A stretch of DNA of 64,000 bases from Klebsiella michiganensis. Its GTDB lineage: Bacteria; Pseudomonadota; Gammaproteobacteria; Enterobacterales; Enterobacteriaceae. The translations under genes and the position numbers were made by a program. The DNA is taken from assembly GCF_002925905.1 (NCBI RefSeq), contig NZ_PRDB01000014.1, positions 62,001 to 126,000 of the forward strand, written 5' to 3'. Positions 36,009-44,484 of this stretch are shown here, piece by piece. A model generated the notes under the pieces. The model saw nothing but the letters and a program-made list of their open reading frames with translations. It was not told the origin of the DNA and searched no databases. Numbering within the stretch: position 1 is the stretch's first letter; each line of letters begins with the position of its first letter.

Positions 36009-36750
36009 ATACGGCTCCTAAGTTAGCTAAGGCTTTATCAGTTAGGAAGTTAAAGAAAACAGTTTTATTTTTATGATGTAATGAGTCAAGCTCGCTTTCA
36101 AAATTTTGTATAACATTCTCAAAAGTTAGATTTCGCTTGTTTATTATACAGTCAATATCAATCATAAAACCTTCTCTTGTTTTTATTGCTGGTCCTTCTG
36201 CTCGAGCATTGCCAGCTAGCTGAATGATAATTACTACGTCCCCTTCGTGCTTCTCACTTCTGAGGTGTAGGTAAGGGTCGAGATAGTTTTCATCACCTAA
36301 GCTAATACACATATTTAATTGTTCGCCGATATTTTCAGCGGAAGGATATTCAATTATATCAACGTATTTAAGAGAAAAACGCTCTACAACACTTATTAAA
36401 TCGTGTTTTTTTACAATGTTCATCAAAATGCATATGTGCTTTTTGAACGTCTCCCAACCAGGATACCGACTGTTAACTGAAAGCAACAGCACATTATCTC
36501 CTAGCAAAATATTATAATCCCCCCATATAAAACCAACTAATGGAAGGTATTTGAAATCTGCGTTCTGTTGCCTAATTATTTCAGGCATTTCAAAATGAGG
36601 GGTCCGAAAGGAATTCTTTAAACTCAGCTCAGTAAATAATATCCCAGGCATAATGTTAGAAAATGTATTGTTTTCTGATGAAAACCTAATCTCAAACAGA
36701 ACATTAACAAGAGCATTTTCTTTAAGCCTTTCAGGGATTAACTTAACCAT
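36001..36750 (-). CDS. TIGR04255-family protein, first gene of a three-gene operon
   Basis: A 249-residue protein with the layout of the TIGR04255 family: an N-terminal VNVLFEIRFSSE strand-turn, the middle YLPLVGFIWGDYNILLGDNV and SRYPGWETFKKHICILMNIV, then RFSLKYVDIIEYP, and a C-terminal IENxxxL-like helix (FESELDSLHHKNKTVFFNFL). Family members are widespread and uncharacterised, often in accessory DNA. AAGGATACAT precedes the ATG. It heads an AT-rich operon of three genes on the strand opposite to the rest of the element, the usual position of cargo in satellites. A defence function is inference only. Confidence 0.72.
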   Translation of the reverse strand: MVKLIPERLKENALVNVLFEIRFSSENNTFSNIMPGILFTELSLKNSFRTPHFEMPEIIRQQNADFKYLPLVGFIWGDYNILLGDNVLLLSVNSRYPGWETFKKHICILMNIVKKHDLISVVERFSLKYVDIIEYPSAENIGEQLNMCISLGDENYLDPYLHLRSEKHEGDVVIIIQLAGNARAEGPAIKTREGFMIDIDCIINKRNLTFENVIQNFESELDSLHHKNKTVFFNFLTDKALANLGAVYE

Positions 36751-37621
36751 ATGTATCCTTGAGTCAGTATGAGCAATTCACATGCCCTGTAAAAATGTGT
36801 TTATCGTGAAAATGATAGTACACCAACTAACTTTGCAAGTTTATATTATTTTAGAATAATTCTGTCCTGTCGTTAACTCATGGTAGATAAGGAGTCGTTG
36901 CGCGCTCGTATCCCCGCAACGCCTGCCCGCTTCGTGTAGTGGTTTTCATGCACCTGCATTAGAGACGAAAAAGCCCGCAAGAAATGGATGGAAAGGCGGA
37001 TAATGGGGTCAGTGGAGAGGCTTTTGGCAACCTGAATGCGAGCTAGGGGGCATGATACAAGGTTATCTGAATGTGGCCTACCTGACGCTTGACCAGTCAT
37101 ACTGGTGTTAATTGGTCTTTCTGCTGGAGAGGCACTCTATACGAGGGCGCAGGGGCTGGGTGTTGCCCTCGTAGTTCTGTTCATGCTGGTCGCCGTTGCT
37201 GCGTAGCAGTTTGAGCATTACATGTAGAATCAAACCGCCCCATGAAAATGCCCATATTTTATTTATAGGCAGAAACGGTGTGTTCTGGCTATGTATGGCA
37301 GGAATGGTGTGTTATGCCTATAGATAGGCAATCTTGATGAGTTCTGCCTATAAGGACTGATAGCGCTCGAAAATTGTCGTTGAGAACGAGCTGTGGTAAA
37401 CACCCACCAGCCCGCGCCGAAGATTTCAGCGGCCTTCACAAAGCTGCGAAGGAGACCCAGCGCCGCATGGGGATAGCGCAGCCGAATGGCGAGGCGTTCA
37501 GGTTAAAGGGGAAGGCTATTTAAACAGTGAAAATTGAGCTTTAAGCCGGCTTGCGGTGGTGGTTTCCCGTTCGATCAAACACTGGTAGGCTACATTCATC
37601 TTTACTTTGGGGGATAGGGAT
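36751..37621. other. Gene-poor stretch with palindromes and decayed coding
   Basis: About 870 bases without a convincing gene. 36751-36870 is AT-rich and should hold the promoter of the TIGR04255-type operon. Around 37263-37355 are an imperfect 20-base direct repeat (starts at 37264 and 37294, ending GGTGTGTT) and a perfect palindrome TGCCTAT-AG-ATAGGCA (37315-37330) with a further half site at 37345. Around 37400-37500 a short reading (PPARAEDFSGLHKAAKETQR) looks like a remnant of a phage protein without start or end. Confidence 0.45.
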
Positions 37622-37996
37622 ATGAGAAAGGCGCTGGCATGTTTTGCATTGCTGTTTTTAATTGCTGGATGCGATGAAAGCAGCAAAACAATCATAACTG
37701 ATGGGGCTGATACCGCGATAAAGATGTTTAAATCCGAAATGAATGAGGGTGATCACCCTCCGTTTATTTATAAGAATCTTGCTTTCAAACCGGACCACCA
37801 AAACTCAAGCGAAGTGTTAAGTGGCTGGGTTTGCGGGGAGGGGAGCATGGTACGCGACACGAAAACCTATGATTTCAAGTTTAGAGGTCATGTCATAAAA
37901 ACAAACGGAGTTTCTTATGTAGGTGATCTTGCGGCCCTACTCTCTGATACAGAAATGGCAGAATATGACATTCTGTACAATAAATACTGTAAGTAA
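37622..37996 (+). CDS. Small prophage lipoprotein
   Basis: A 124-residue protein with the lipoprotein signal MRKALACFALLFLIAGC (Cys at residue 17), followed by a mature part with two further Cys residues (WVCGEG and the C-terminal NKYCK) that may pair. GGGGGATAGGG is the ribosome site for the ATG at 37622. The protein is probably anchored in the outer membrane. A strong terminator follows, and nothing upstream is co-directional, so it is a single-gene unit, typical of a phage moron. Function is unknown. Confidence 0.7.
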   Translation: MRKALACFALLFLIAGCDESSKTIITDGADTAIKMFKSEMNEGDHPPFIYKNLAFKPDHQNSSEVLSGWVCGEGSMVRDTKTYDFKFRGHVIKTNGVSYVGDLAALLSDTEMAEYDILYNKYCK

Positions 37997-38020
37997 GATA
38001 ACAAAGCGAATAGTTGATTA

Positions 38021-38045
38021 AGCCCCGTACCTACGGGGTTTTTTT
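38021..38045 (+). terminator. Intrinsic terminator after the lipoprotein gene
   Basis: The stem CCCCGTA / TACGGGG (38023-38029 and 38032-38038) with a two-base loop is followed by seven T residues. It lies 25 bases after the lipoprotein stop. Confidence 0.85.
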
Positions 38046-38168
38046 ATGCCTATGCATCAATAAAAGTGATCGTAACCACAAAGTTGTTGTTTCATTTTTT
38101 GCAATGTATTTGATGAGTGTTGATAAAATTGCAAGTATAATCACTGTATAAATATCAGGAGGTACGCA

Positions 38169-38339
38169 ATGGCAACACCATCCGTAAAACCCGTTCTTCT
38201 CAGCTTGGAGCAGATCGAGAAACTCCGGACGCTGCAGGAAAATGAACGGAAGAAATCACCGCTGGGCATTGCTCCCACCATCCACGTTATCGCGCGTCAG
38301 TTGATGGATCGCGCTTTAAGCACACAAATGGAGGCGTAA
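38169..38339 (+). CDS. Small protein, 56 residues, before the tape-measure gene
   Basis: The frame reads MATPSVKPVLLSLEQIEKLR, continues LQENERKKSPLGIAPTIHVI, and ends LSTQMEA. A strong AGGAGGT ribosome site lies six bases before the ATG, and the stop overlaps the next ATG (TAATG). The basic helical pattern could be a ribbon-helix-helix-like DNA-binding or phage accessory protein. Function is unknown. Confidence 0.65.
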   Translation: MATPSVKPVLLSLEQIEKLRTLQENERKKSPLGIAPTIHVIARQLMDRALSTQMEA

Positions 38340-38665
38340 TGGAACAACTACAACGACTGGCCGAGGCTATCGCTGAAACCTACATCCGCGATCTGCGCCG
38401 GGAAACAGGAGATAATGTCATTACCGTTGATGGCGTCAGCGGCAATGTTGAAACGCACCTTTTAGCCGCGGGGCTGGTGGATAACTCAGTTTCAGCAGCC
38501 AAAAACCAATACGGGGCGACATTTGAACGTGAGGCATATCAAATGTTACTGCGGTTAATTTCACTCGATGGCCCGGAGTATCGTCTGACTGAGCATGGTG
38601 CTTACGTCATTACCTTCATGACGACTAAGGCTTTAAAAAAACAGTCTTCCACGACAGTACACTGA
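38339..38665 (+). CDS. Hypothetical phage protein, 108 residues
   Basis: A 108-residue protein (MEQLQRLAEAIAETYIRDLR ... AAKNQYGATFEREAYQMLLR) overlapping the previous stop by one base and ending seven bases before the tape-measure start. It is helical and soluble. In phages a small protein just before the tape measure can be a tail-assembly chaperone, but I see no slippery frameshift site or sequence match, so this is left open. Confidence 0.6.
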   Translation: MEQLQRLAEAIAETYIRDLRRETGDNVITVDGVSGNVETHLLAAGLVDNSVSAAKNQYGATFEREAYQMLLRLISLDGPEYRLTEHGAYVITFMTTKALKKQSSTTVH

Positions 38666-38672
38666 GGTGCGT

Positions 38673-41663
38673 ATGAGTAATAATTTTGGCAATTATTACA
38701 TTGAAATTGACGCTGATGTCTTACCGTTCCTCAAGGGGATGGACAAGGTGCAGAGCACTCTTGATGCTCTTTCGGCTGATTCGAAAAATGGCAGTAAAGC
38801 CTTCGATAATTTGAGCTCGTCCGCATCGAGTGCCGGAACCTCATTTAATGAACTTGCTGGCTACGCCCGCTCAATGGATGGCTCTCTAAAATCGCTCAAC
38901 ACCAATGTGAACGCGATCACCAGGGCCATGCAAGGTGCCGGGACGAGTACCGCGGGTGTAGGTTCGGAATTCACCAGAGCGGAAGCAATACTTGAGAGTC
39001 TTGGCAACCAGTTGGCCATCCTGGATGAGGCGCAGGAAAATGGCGCCCGTAGTGCTGCTGTGCTAGCGGCGCAGTTGCGTGCCGGCTCGAAAGCCACTGA
39101 TGAAGAAAAGCAGAAGATTGGCGAATTGACTGGTCGTCTCTACGACATGAAGACTGGCGTCGATACCGGGGCGAAAAGTCACGGCTCCTGGAAAAACAGC
39201 ATGCAGCAGGCTGGTTATCAGGTTCAGGATTTTATCATTCAGGTGCAAGGTGGGCAGTCGGCTTTGGTTGCTTTTGCCCAGCAGGGATCGCAATTAGCTG
39301 GCGCATTTGGTGCGGGCGGCGCAGTGGTTGGGGCTGTGATTGCCCTTAGCTCGGTTGTCGCTGGCGCGCTGATTACGTCGCTTAATGGCGGAAAAAACGC
39401 CATTGATTCACTGAAAGATGCTGCCGAAACGATGGATAAGGTGATCACCATTTCGCAAAATGGCGTGGCCGCACTTTCCGACAAATATGCTTATCTGGCG
39501 AAAACTAACGCCGAAGTCGCAACGTTGATGCGAAATCAGGCTCTACTGGAATATAACGAGGCTATTAACAAAATACCTAAAGCTATCAGTGATGCTTCAA
39601 GCTCTCTGCTTTCGTTTGGCGATAAGGCCATATCAGCATTCGCCGGCGGCTTTGCTTCTGTCGAAGGGTTCAATGATCGTCTTTCAGCACTCGAAATCAC
39701 CACGGATAACTACTCTGAGGCAATTAGTCAGGCGTATGGAGCTGGGCAGGTTTTTCAGGCAACGGCGAACAGCATCGGCAATACAGTCGGAGCGGTAGCG
39801 GGAAAATTCGGTATTACAGAACAGAAAGCTTTTGAGCTCAGCAAGCAGCTTTCTGACATCGCAAAAAATCCATCCCCGGAAGCACTACAGCGATTGGCGA
39901 CGGAACTTCAGAAAACCAGAGAGTCAACTGATACAGCCACTCCTGCTTTAACGGAATTTATCGGAAAGCTCGTTTTATTATCCAAAGAGTCGGCAACTGC
40001 TAAGGGAAATTATAAATCCCTCAAAGATGAAATGGATAATTCAACGTCTGGACAGAAGAACCTCATCAAACAATCTGAGCGCAGTCTGAAACTGTCAAAA
40101 TTGCAGGGGGAGGCTCGTGCACGGCTTCAGGCTCAGTTTGCTGCGGAGGATGCCGGGTTTGACAAAAACGACCCTCGCGTAACCCGCATGAAAGATGAGG
40201 CGGCCGCAACTTACCGTAACACCCAGGCTCAGAAGGATCTCAAGTCTCAGCAGACTGCTGGAGCGACAGCCGCGGAGTCTATCGCCCAGAAGCTGGCGAA
40301 TTTGAAGCAGCAGGCAGAGTTAGCCGCCGGTTCAACCCAGGAGCTTAGCCGCGAATCAGCGATGCTGCGCGCCGAACAATCCCTTGGTAAATCAGCCTCA
40401 GCCGATCAGATACAGCAGGCCAGAGCTTACGCTGCCGCCGTTTGGGATACTACGGCAGCATTGAAGGCACGCAATGCCGTACCTGAGCTTAAAGAGAACG
40501 CGGACTACACAGCCCAGAAATCGCAGCTTGAGATGATTAAGGGCGCCAAAGACGCACAGGGAAATTTGATTATCTCGCAGAAGCAATACAACCAGGCTTC
40601 TGAGCAATTAGAGCAGCAGCACCAGGTTAATCTGGCGAAAATTCGAGCCGGGCAGGTTGTGACACCCCAGCAGCAGGCCCAGGGGGAAGTTGATCCGGTA
40701 CAGCGGCTTGCCAACCAGCACGCCCAGGAGCTGGCGCTTATCCAGCAGTTTGAAACCCAAAAAGGGGCGCTCACAGCTAACGGTCTTGCGTTGATGAACG
40801 CAGCTAATACGCAATATGAGCAGGCGAGAATAGCCGCGCAGTGGGAGATATTCCGCAATCAAAGCACAACAAATGAGTTGATGGCCTCGGCGGTTGATGG
40901 GTTCGCCAGTCAGGCGGCTAACTCGTTGACAGGCCTGATTGATGGAACACAAAGCGCTTCGGAAGCGTTCAGAAATCTAGGGAGCGCGATCGCAAATAGT
41001 GTTGTTCAGGCGTTGGTAGAGGTGGGAATCCAGTATCTGAAAAATGCTGCGATGGCGATGGTCGCCGATGAAATGACATCAAGGTCATCTCAAAAGGCTG
41101 GCGTTCAAACAGCCGCAGCCTGGGCCCCTGCCGCTGCCGCCGCATCTGTAGCTACTTTTGGCGGTGCTGCTATTGCCGGTATTGCTGGCATGGTAGCAGC
41201 GTTCGCCATCGGTGCCGCTTTGGCCGGCAAACGCAAAAATGGCGGTACGGTAGGCGCTGGTGGGGCGTATCAGGTTGGCGAAGGGAATATGCCTGAACTC
41301 CTGCAGACCAAAAACGGGTTAATTATGATTCCTGGTGATCGAGGCAGAGTGTTCAGCAATAAGGATGTTACCGGCAGTTCTCCGACTATCCAGAAGGCGT
41401 CTACGGGTAAAGAATACCTAACAACTTCATCAGCATCATCCAGTCAATCGGGAGATAGCTCTAAACGGTCGATACAGGTAAATATCCAGCTGATAGATCA
41501 GACAACCGGCAGTCAGCACAACATCACGGGCACTGAAGCTTTCCAGCAAGGTGACGTGGTAACAGTTACTGGATTTCTCAATGACGTGGATACCGGCGGC
41601 CCAATGTCCACAGCGATCGCAGATGCGCACGGGCTTAGACGGCAGGCAAGGGGCGCCTTTTAA
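38673..41663 (+). CDS. Phage tail tape-measure protein
   Basis: A 996-residue protein with the makeup of lambda-H-like tape measures: a short N-terminal domain (YYIEIDADVLPFLKGMDKVQ), long coiled-coil, Gln/Ala/Ser-rich helices, two hydrophobic stretches (AFGAGGAVVGAVIALSSVVA at about residues 210-240 and VATFGGAAIAGIAGMVAAFA near residue 835) and a C-terminal beta-rich end. Tape measures set tail length and enter the host envelope at ejection. The ATG at 38673 (MSNN) is preferred over a GTG six bases upstream. No other complete tail gene surrounds it, which is odd. Confidence 0.85.
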   Translation: MSNNFGNYYIEIDADVLPFLKGMDKVQSTLDALSADSKNGSKAFDNLSSSASSAGTSFNELAGYARSMDGSLKSLNTNVNAITRAMQGAGTSTAGVGSEFTRAEAILESLGNQLAILDEAQENGARSAAVLAAQLRAGSKATDEEKQKIGELTGRLYDMKTGVDTGAKSHGSWKNSMQQAGYQVQDFIIQVQGGQSALVAFAQQGSQLAGAFGAGGAVVGAVIALSSVVAGALITSLNGGKNAIDSLKDAAETMDKVITISQNGVAALSDKYAYLAKTNAEVATLMRNQALLEYNEAINKIPKAISDASSSLLSFGDKAISAFAGGFASVEGFNDRLSALEITTDNYSEAISQAYGAGQVFQATANSIGNTVGAVAGKFGITEQKAFELSKQLSDIAKNPSPEALQRLATELQKTRESTDTATPALTEFIGKLVLLSKESATAKGNYKSLKDEMDNSTSGQKNLIKQSERSLKLSKLQGEARARLQAQFAAEDAGFDKNDPRVTRMKDEAAATYRNTQAQKDLKSQQTAGATAAESIAQKLANLKQQAELAAGSTQELSRESAMLRAEQSLGKSASADQIQQARAYAAAVWDTTAALKARNAVPELKENADYTAQKSQLEMIKGAKDAQGNLIISQKQYNQASEQLEQQHQVNLAKIRAGQVVTPQQQAQGEVDPVQRLANQHAQELALIQQFETQKGALTANGLALMNAANTQYEQARIAAQWEIFRNQSTTNELMASAVDGFASQAANSLTGLIDGTQSASEAFRNLGSAIANSVVQALVEVGIQYLKNAAMAMVADEMTSRSSQKAGVQTAAAWAPAAAAASVATFGGAAIAGIAGMVAAFAIGAALAGKRKNGGTVGAGGAYQVGEGNMPELLQTKNGLIMIPGDRGRVFSNKDVTGSSPTIQKASTGKEYLTTSSASSSQSGDSSKRSIQVNIQLIDQTTGSQHNITGTEAFQQGDVVTVTGFLNDVDTGGPMSTAIADAHGLRRQARGAF

Positions 41664-41673
41664 TGTGCCCTAA

Positions 41674-41684
41674 GGGGGGGGGGG
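41674..41684 (+). repeat. Homopolymer of 11 G
   Basis: Eleven consecutive G residues lie about ten bases after the tape-measure stop, followed by AGGTAAACCC. Such a run can slip during replication or be a sequencing or assembly weak point. It lies at the joint where tail genes end abruptly. Confidence 0.8.
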
Positions 41685-41834
41685 AGGTAAACCCTCTCCC
41701 TCATGCTTTACAGGACTGCCAGTTTAAGAGCATTTTCACACGTCAGAAATAAGAACTTTTTTTAGTGTAAACGCAGCCAGTAAACAACCTACCCCATGAG
41801 AGGGTGACAAAAGTTGACATCGAAAGGCGATCCA

Positions 41835-42119
41835 GTGACGAACGACGAAAAGCGAAAACTATACCGTGCGTGGGCTGATGATATCGGCGGCGGAACACCT
41901 TTCCCGGAAGCCTGCAGGGATATGACGTGCGGCGCGACGACGAGGAAAGGGACGCCGTGCAAAATGACGGCGCTCTACGCTTCTGGGCGCTGCAAGTTAC
42001 ACGGCGGCATGAGCACCGGCGCAAAGACGCCAGAAGGAAAGGCGCGGCAGTTAGAGGGATTCCGCCGCTGGCTGGAGAGAAAGCGGCAGGCCACCAGCCA
42101 AGGTGCTGGTTCGCATTGA
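41835..42119 (+). CDS. HGGxSTG-motif phage protein
   Basis: A protein of about 94 residues with CGATTRKGTPCKMTAL, GRCKLHGGMSTGAKTPEG and a basic C-terminus (EGFRRWLERKRQ). The HGG-STG-KT motif with paired cysteines is seen in small phage proteins of unknown role, possibly a zinc-binding nucleic-acid protein. The start may be GTG at 41835 (AAGG seven bases upstream) or TTG at 41814. Confidence 0.65.
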   Translation: MTNDEKRKLYRAWADDIGGGTPFPEACRDMTCGATTRKGTPCKMTALYASGRCKLHGGMSTGAKTPEGKARQLEGFRRWLERKRQATSQGAGSH

Positions 42120-42384
42120 GGTTTGCACCGAAAACGGCTTTAAAATATTGGACTGTTCTTGACGGATTTAAAACGCGGTCATTCTGAAACCCGCGCCAGT
42201 AGCGGGCTAATAACAACAATGAGACCTGAGCCGTCAAAGTTTTTAGGTTCGTAGTACGCAACACGGTACGCAGCAAAATGAAGGTTTTTTCAGTGCGTAC
42301 TTGTTTAAGTGTGTTCTGCGCGTGGCGATGTAAGTTAATGATTAGGCTTAATTATAGCGAAGAGCGATAATCGGGATAGCGAAT

Positions 42385-42756
42385 ATGGGTATTAAAGGCA
42401 GGGGCATGAACAACATTCGGCGCAACATGAATGCGCTAGTGAGGGACATTACCGGGCGGCGCTTACCTCGCGCAATGACAGCCGCTTTGCATGAGGCCGG
42501 ACTCGTAGCCGCAATCTATACGCCAGTTGACACCAGCACGCTGATTAACTCGCAGTTTAAAGAGGTTATTACTAACGGGACGCGCATCACTGGCCGCATC
42601 GGATATTCAGCGAATTACGCAATCTATGTCGCAGATCCGACTATCCCGCAGAAGTTCACCCTGCCCAGGGCCAGGAAAGAGTTTTTGCAGCATGGTGTTG
42701 CTGATGCAAAACCGCAGATGGAGGCAGCTTTCCTGCGAGAATTATCAAAACGCTGA
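42385..42756 (+). CDS. HK97 gp10-like phage tail-completion protein
   Basis: A 123-residue protein (NIRRNMNALVRDITGRRLPR, YTPVDTSTLINSQFKEV, RIGYSANYAIYVADP, FLQHGVADAKPQMEAAFLRE). The pattern of an N-terminal helix, a PVDTG-like loop, then GYSA-YA-YV fits the HK97 gp10 / minor tail family that forms the head-tail junction. The start may be 42385 or the ATG at 42406, which has the better ribosome site. It is isolated from any other head-tail gene. Confidence 0.65.
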   Translation: MGIKGRGMNNIRRNMNALVRDITGRRLPRAMTAALHEAGLVAAIYTPVDTSTLINSQFKEVITNGTRITGRIGYSANYAIYVADPTIPQKFTLPRARKEFLQHGVADAKPQMEAAFLRELSKR

Positions 42757-42927
42757 TTGCGGAGAAAACGAAACCGATACATGCGCAGCAGTTGCTTACC
42801 CCATGAGTGGTTAACAATTGTTAAGGTTCTAGCGACGATTATTAGGCCGTATTCGCAGTAACCAATTGTGCACAACTCATATAATTTCGTATTCATTTGC
42901 GGATTTTTTTAGCGAAGATCTGAGCCA

Positions 42928-43557
42928 ATGAGAGAGCAGACGCGGGTTTATACCTCTGCGCTACCACGGATTAACCTCCAGTTTCTGGCAGGTATGCAAA
43001 GAAAGCTGGTGGATTCGAGCCCGAAAACACAGATTTTTTGTGATACCGAGAGCGGAAGGGTGTACTTCTCGATGGTCTCTGGTGGCTACAGCGCGACAAT
43101 CAACGGAGTAATGCGGTTTATTGGCATCACGATCACCCGGGCAGGTTTTGGCTACCGGCGATGGTACATTTGCCCGCATTGTGGTGGCCGGGTTGCGAAA
43201 TTATTTATTGGCCGGAAGGATATAGGGTGTCGTAAATGCTGGAGCCTTCACTATGCCAGCCAGAGTGAAGATGAGATCGCTCGCTTACGGCGCAGTGTGT
43301 GGAAGCAGAGGCATGATCTATGGGGGGATGATTACCCACCCTCGGGCAGCCTACTAAATAGCCCGCTTAAGTTTCCGAAGCCTGCTGGCATGAGATGGGA
43401 TACCTTCGAGAAAAAGCGCTCTCGCCTGCTAAAGACTGAATCAGCTTACTGGCGGTTGAAAGAACCTAGGGACGCACAAGGGTTTGCCCGGGTGATGCGC
43501 AAAGCTGAAGCGTCAATGCGTTCATTTGAACGGGCATCGAAAAAGGCTACCCCATGA
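42928..43557 (+). CDS. Zinc-ribbon phage protein, unknown
   Basis: A 209-residue protein with a central zinc ribbon (WYICPHCGGR, then IGCRKCWSLHYASQSED) and a basic, Trp-rich C-terminal part (SVWKQRHDLWGDD, WDTFEKKRSRLLKTESAYWR). The pair of CxxC knuckles is followed by LHYASQ, a combination I associate with hypothetical proteins of mobile elements. It could bind DNA or RNA. Its stop lies inside the third copy of the TACCCCATGAG repeat. Confidence 0.6.
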   Translation: MREQTRVYTSALPRINLQFLAGMQRKLVDSSPKTQIFCDTESGRVYFSMVSGGYSATINGVMRFIGITITRAGFGYRRWYICPHCGGRVAKLFIGRKDIGCRKCWSLHYASQSEDEIARLRRSVWKQRHDLWGDDYPPSGSLLNSPLKFPKPAGMRWDTFEKKRSRLLKTESAYWRLKEPRDAQGFARVMRKAEASMRSFERASKKATP

Positions 43558-43681
43558 GCGCACTAATATTACCCTAATGCCTACCCCATGAGCACAGCAA
43601 GACTACGGCAAGGTTAATTCTGGCTCTCTAACTGAATTAGCTAAAATCAGCCGGTTACAAGCCATGAACAGGAGCTATTCC

Positions 43682-43846
43682 ATGTTAGACCGTCACAAGC
43701 TTGAATTAACGTTGCTCGAGATAGCCCGGCAGAACGATGAAGGAGTGGACAGCAACACTCTTTACACCATTCGCAACGGCGTGGCACAGGTGCTGCAGGC
43801 TAAAGAGCGCCACCGCCGCGCAGATAAAACAGAGTCATGGCTATAG
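43682..43846 (+). CDS. Small protein, 54 residues
   Basis: The frame begins MLDRHKLELTLLEIARQNDE and ends HRRADKTESWL. The ATG at 43682 follows AGGAGC. It is helical and charged, without a signal or membrane segment. It converges with the RHH-type gene on the other strand, and the two stops overlap by six bases. Function is unknown. Confidence 0.5.
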   Translation: MLDRHKLELTLLEIARQNDEGVDSNTLYTIRNGVAQVLQAKERHRRADKTESWL

Positions 43847-44266
43847 TGCCGCCGATAACTTCTCAGCGTTGCGGCCCTGACGCTTCCAGGCGCTGTAAAT
43901 GTCCTTATCCCACGCCTTGCCCGCTTTAGTCTGATAACCGGCCTCATTGAGCCGCTCAGCGATAATGCGGCCATTGTCGAACCCTTCCCGGATGGTATCA
44001 GCAACAATCCCGATAACAGCCGCTTCATTGTACAGAGTCGGCGGGATCCCCTGCTTACCGCCCGCCAGCGCAGCCGCCGCCACTTCCATTCGTTCCACCA
44101 GCTCAAGCATACGCAGCTGTGGGTTGCTCTCCGGCTGGTTCAGTTTGCTGCGCAGGGCATCGAGCAGCCACGCTGTTTTGTCACCGCCTGCCGCCGCTAC
44201 AGCCTGATTAAATGCGTCCTGCAATTCAGCCGGAACGCGGAAAGCTACCAGATTTGATTTGCTCAT
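43841..44266 (-). CDS. Ribbon-helix-helix-type regulator with recombinase-like C-terminus
   Basis: A 141-residue protein. The N-terminus (LVAFRVPAELQDAFNQAVAA, then TAWLLDAL) has the ribbon-helix-helix layout of CopG/MobC-type DNA-binding proteins. The C-terminal 40 residues (NGRIIAERLNEAGYQTKAGK, then WDKDIYSAWKR) look like the HTH linker of serine recombinases, which recognises DNA. A palindrome lies about 30 bases upstream of its ATG, so autoregulation is likely. It may control the int2 end of the element. Confidence 0.7.
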   Translation of the reverse strand: MSKSNLVAFRVPAELQDAFNQAVAAAGGDKTAWLLDALRSKLNQPESNPQLRMLELVERMEVAAAALAGGKQGIPPTLYNEAAVIGIVADTIREGFDNGRIIAERLNEAGYQTKAGKAWDKDIYSAWKRQGRNAEKLSAAL

Positions 44267-44296
44267 GAGGGTCCACCATATCAGTGTTGTCTATCC

Positions 44297-44315
44297 ATAC
44301 AGTATACCACTGTAT
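44297..44315. promoter_or_regulatory. Palindromic operator upstream of the RHH-type gene
   Basis: The inverted repeat ATACAGT-ATACC-ACTGTAT (7-bp arms, 5-base spacer) lies 31 bases before the regulator's start codon. A further partial site TGTTATAC follows at 44321. This is the expected position for an autorepression site. It is not a LexA box, since the CTGT-N8-ACAG spacing is wrong. Confidence 0.65.
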
Positions 44316-44484
44316 AACGCTGTTATACGGAGGTGGAGAGGCTGGTTATACCTCGCGCTGACTGCCTGCTACAAGCATTACCTACCTTTTCTAACAGGGC
44401 GCTGCATGCCGTTGCGAAAGATCAATGTTGACTAGTTTTTCAACGTATACCTTGGATGTTCATCTACTGCTCGGAGAGAGCCAA

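Larger units (their letters stand above)
41790..43592 (+). repeat. Four copies of the 11-mer TACCCCATGAG
   Basis: Exact copies at 41790-41800, 42797-42807, 43548-43558 and 43582-43592, all in the same orientation. They fall between the separate phage-derived genes of this segment; one includes the stop of the zinc-ribbon gene. The spacings (1007, 751 and 34 bases) are not regular, so they mark joints rather than a simple tandem array. Confidence 0.8.

Noticed and set aside
36873..37100. Possible 75-residue protein on the - strand in the gene-poor spacer
   Set aside because: It has no ribosome site, low-complexity composition and no coupling to a neighbour; it more likely lies in decayed sequence.
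44297..44315. LexA box at the palindrome
   Set aside because: The arms read ATACAGT/ACTGTAT with a 5-base spacer, which does not match CTGT-N8-ACAG.
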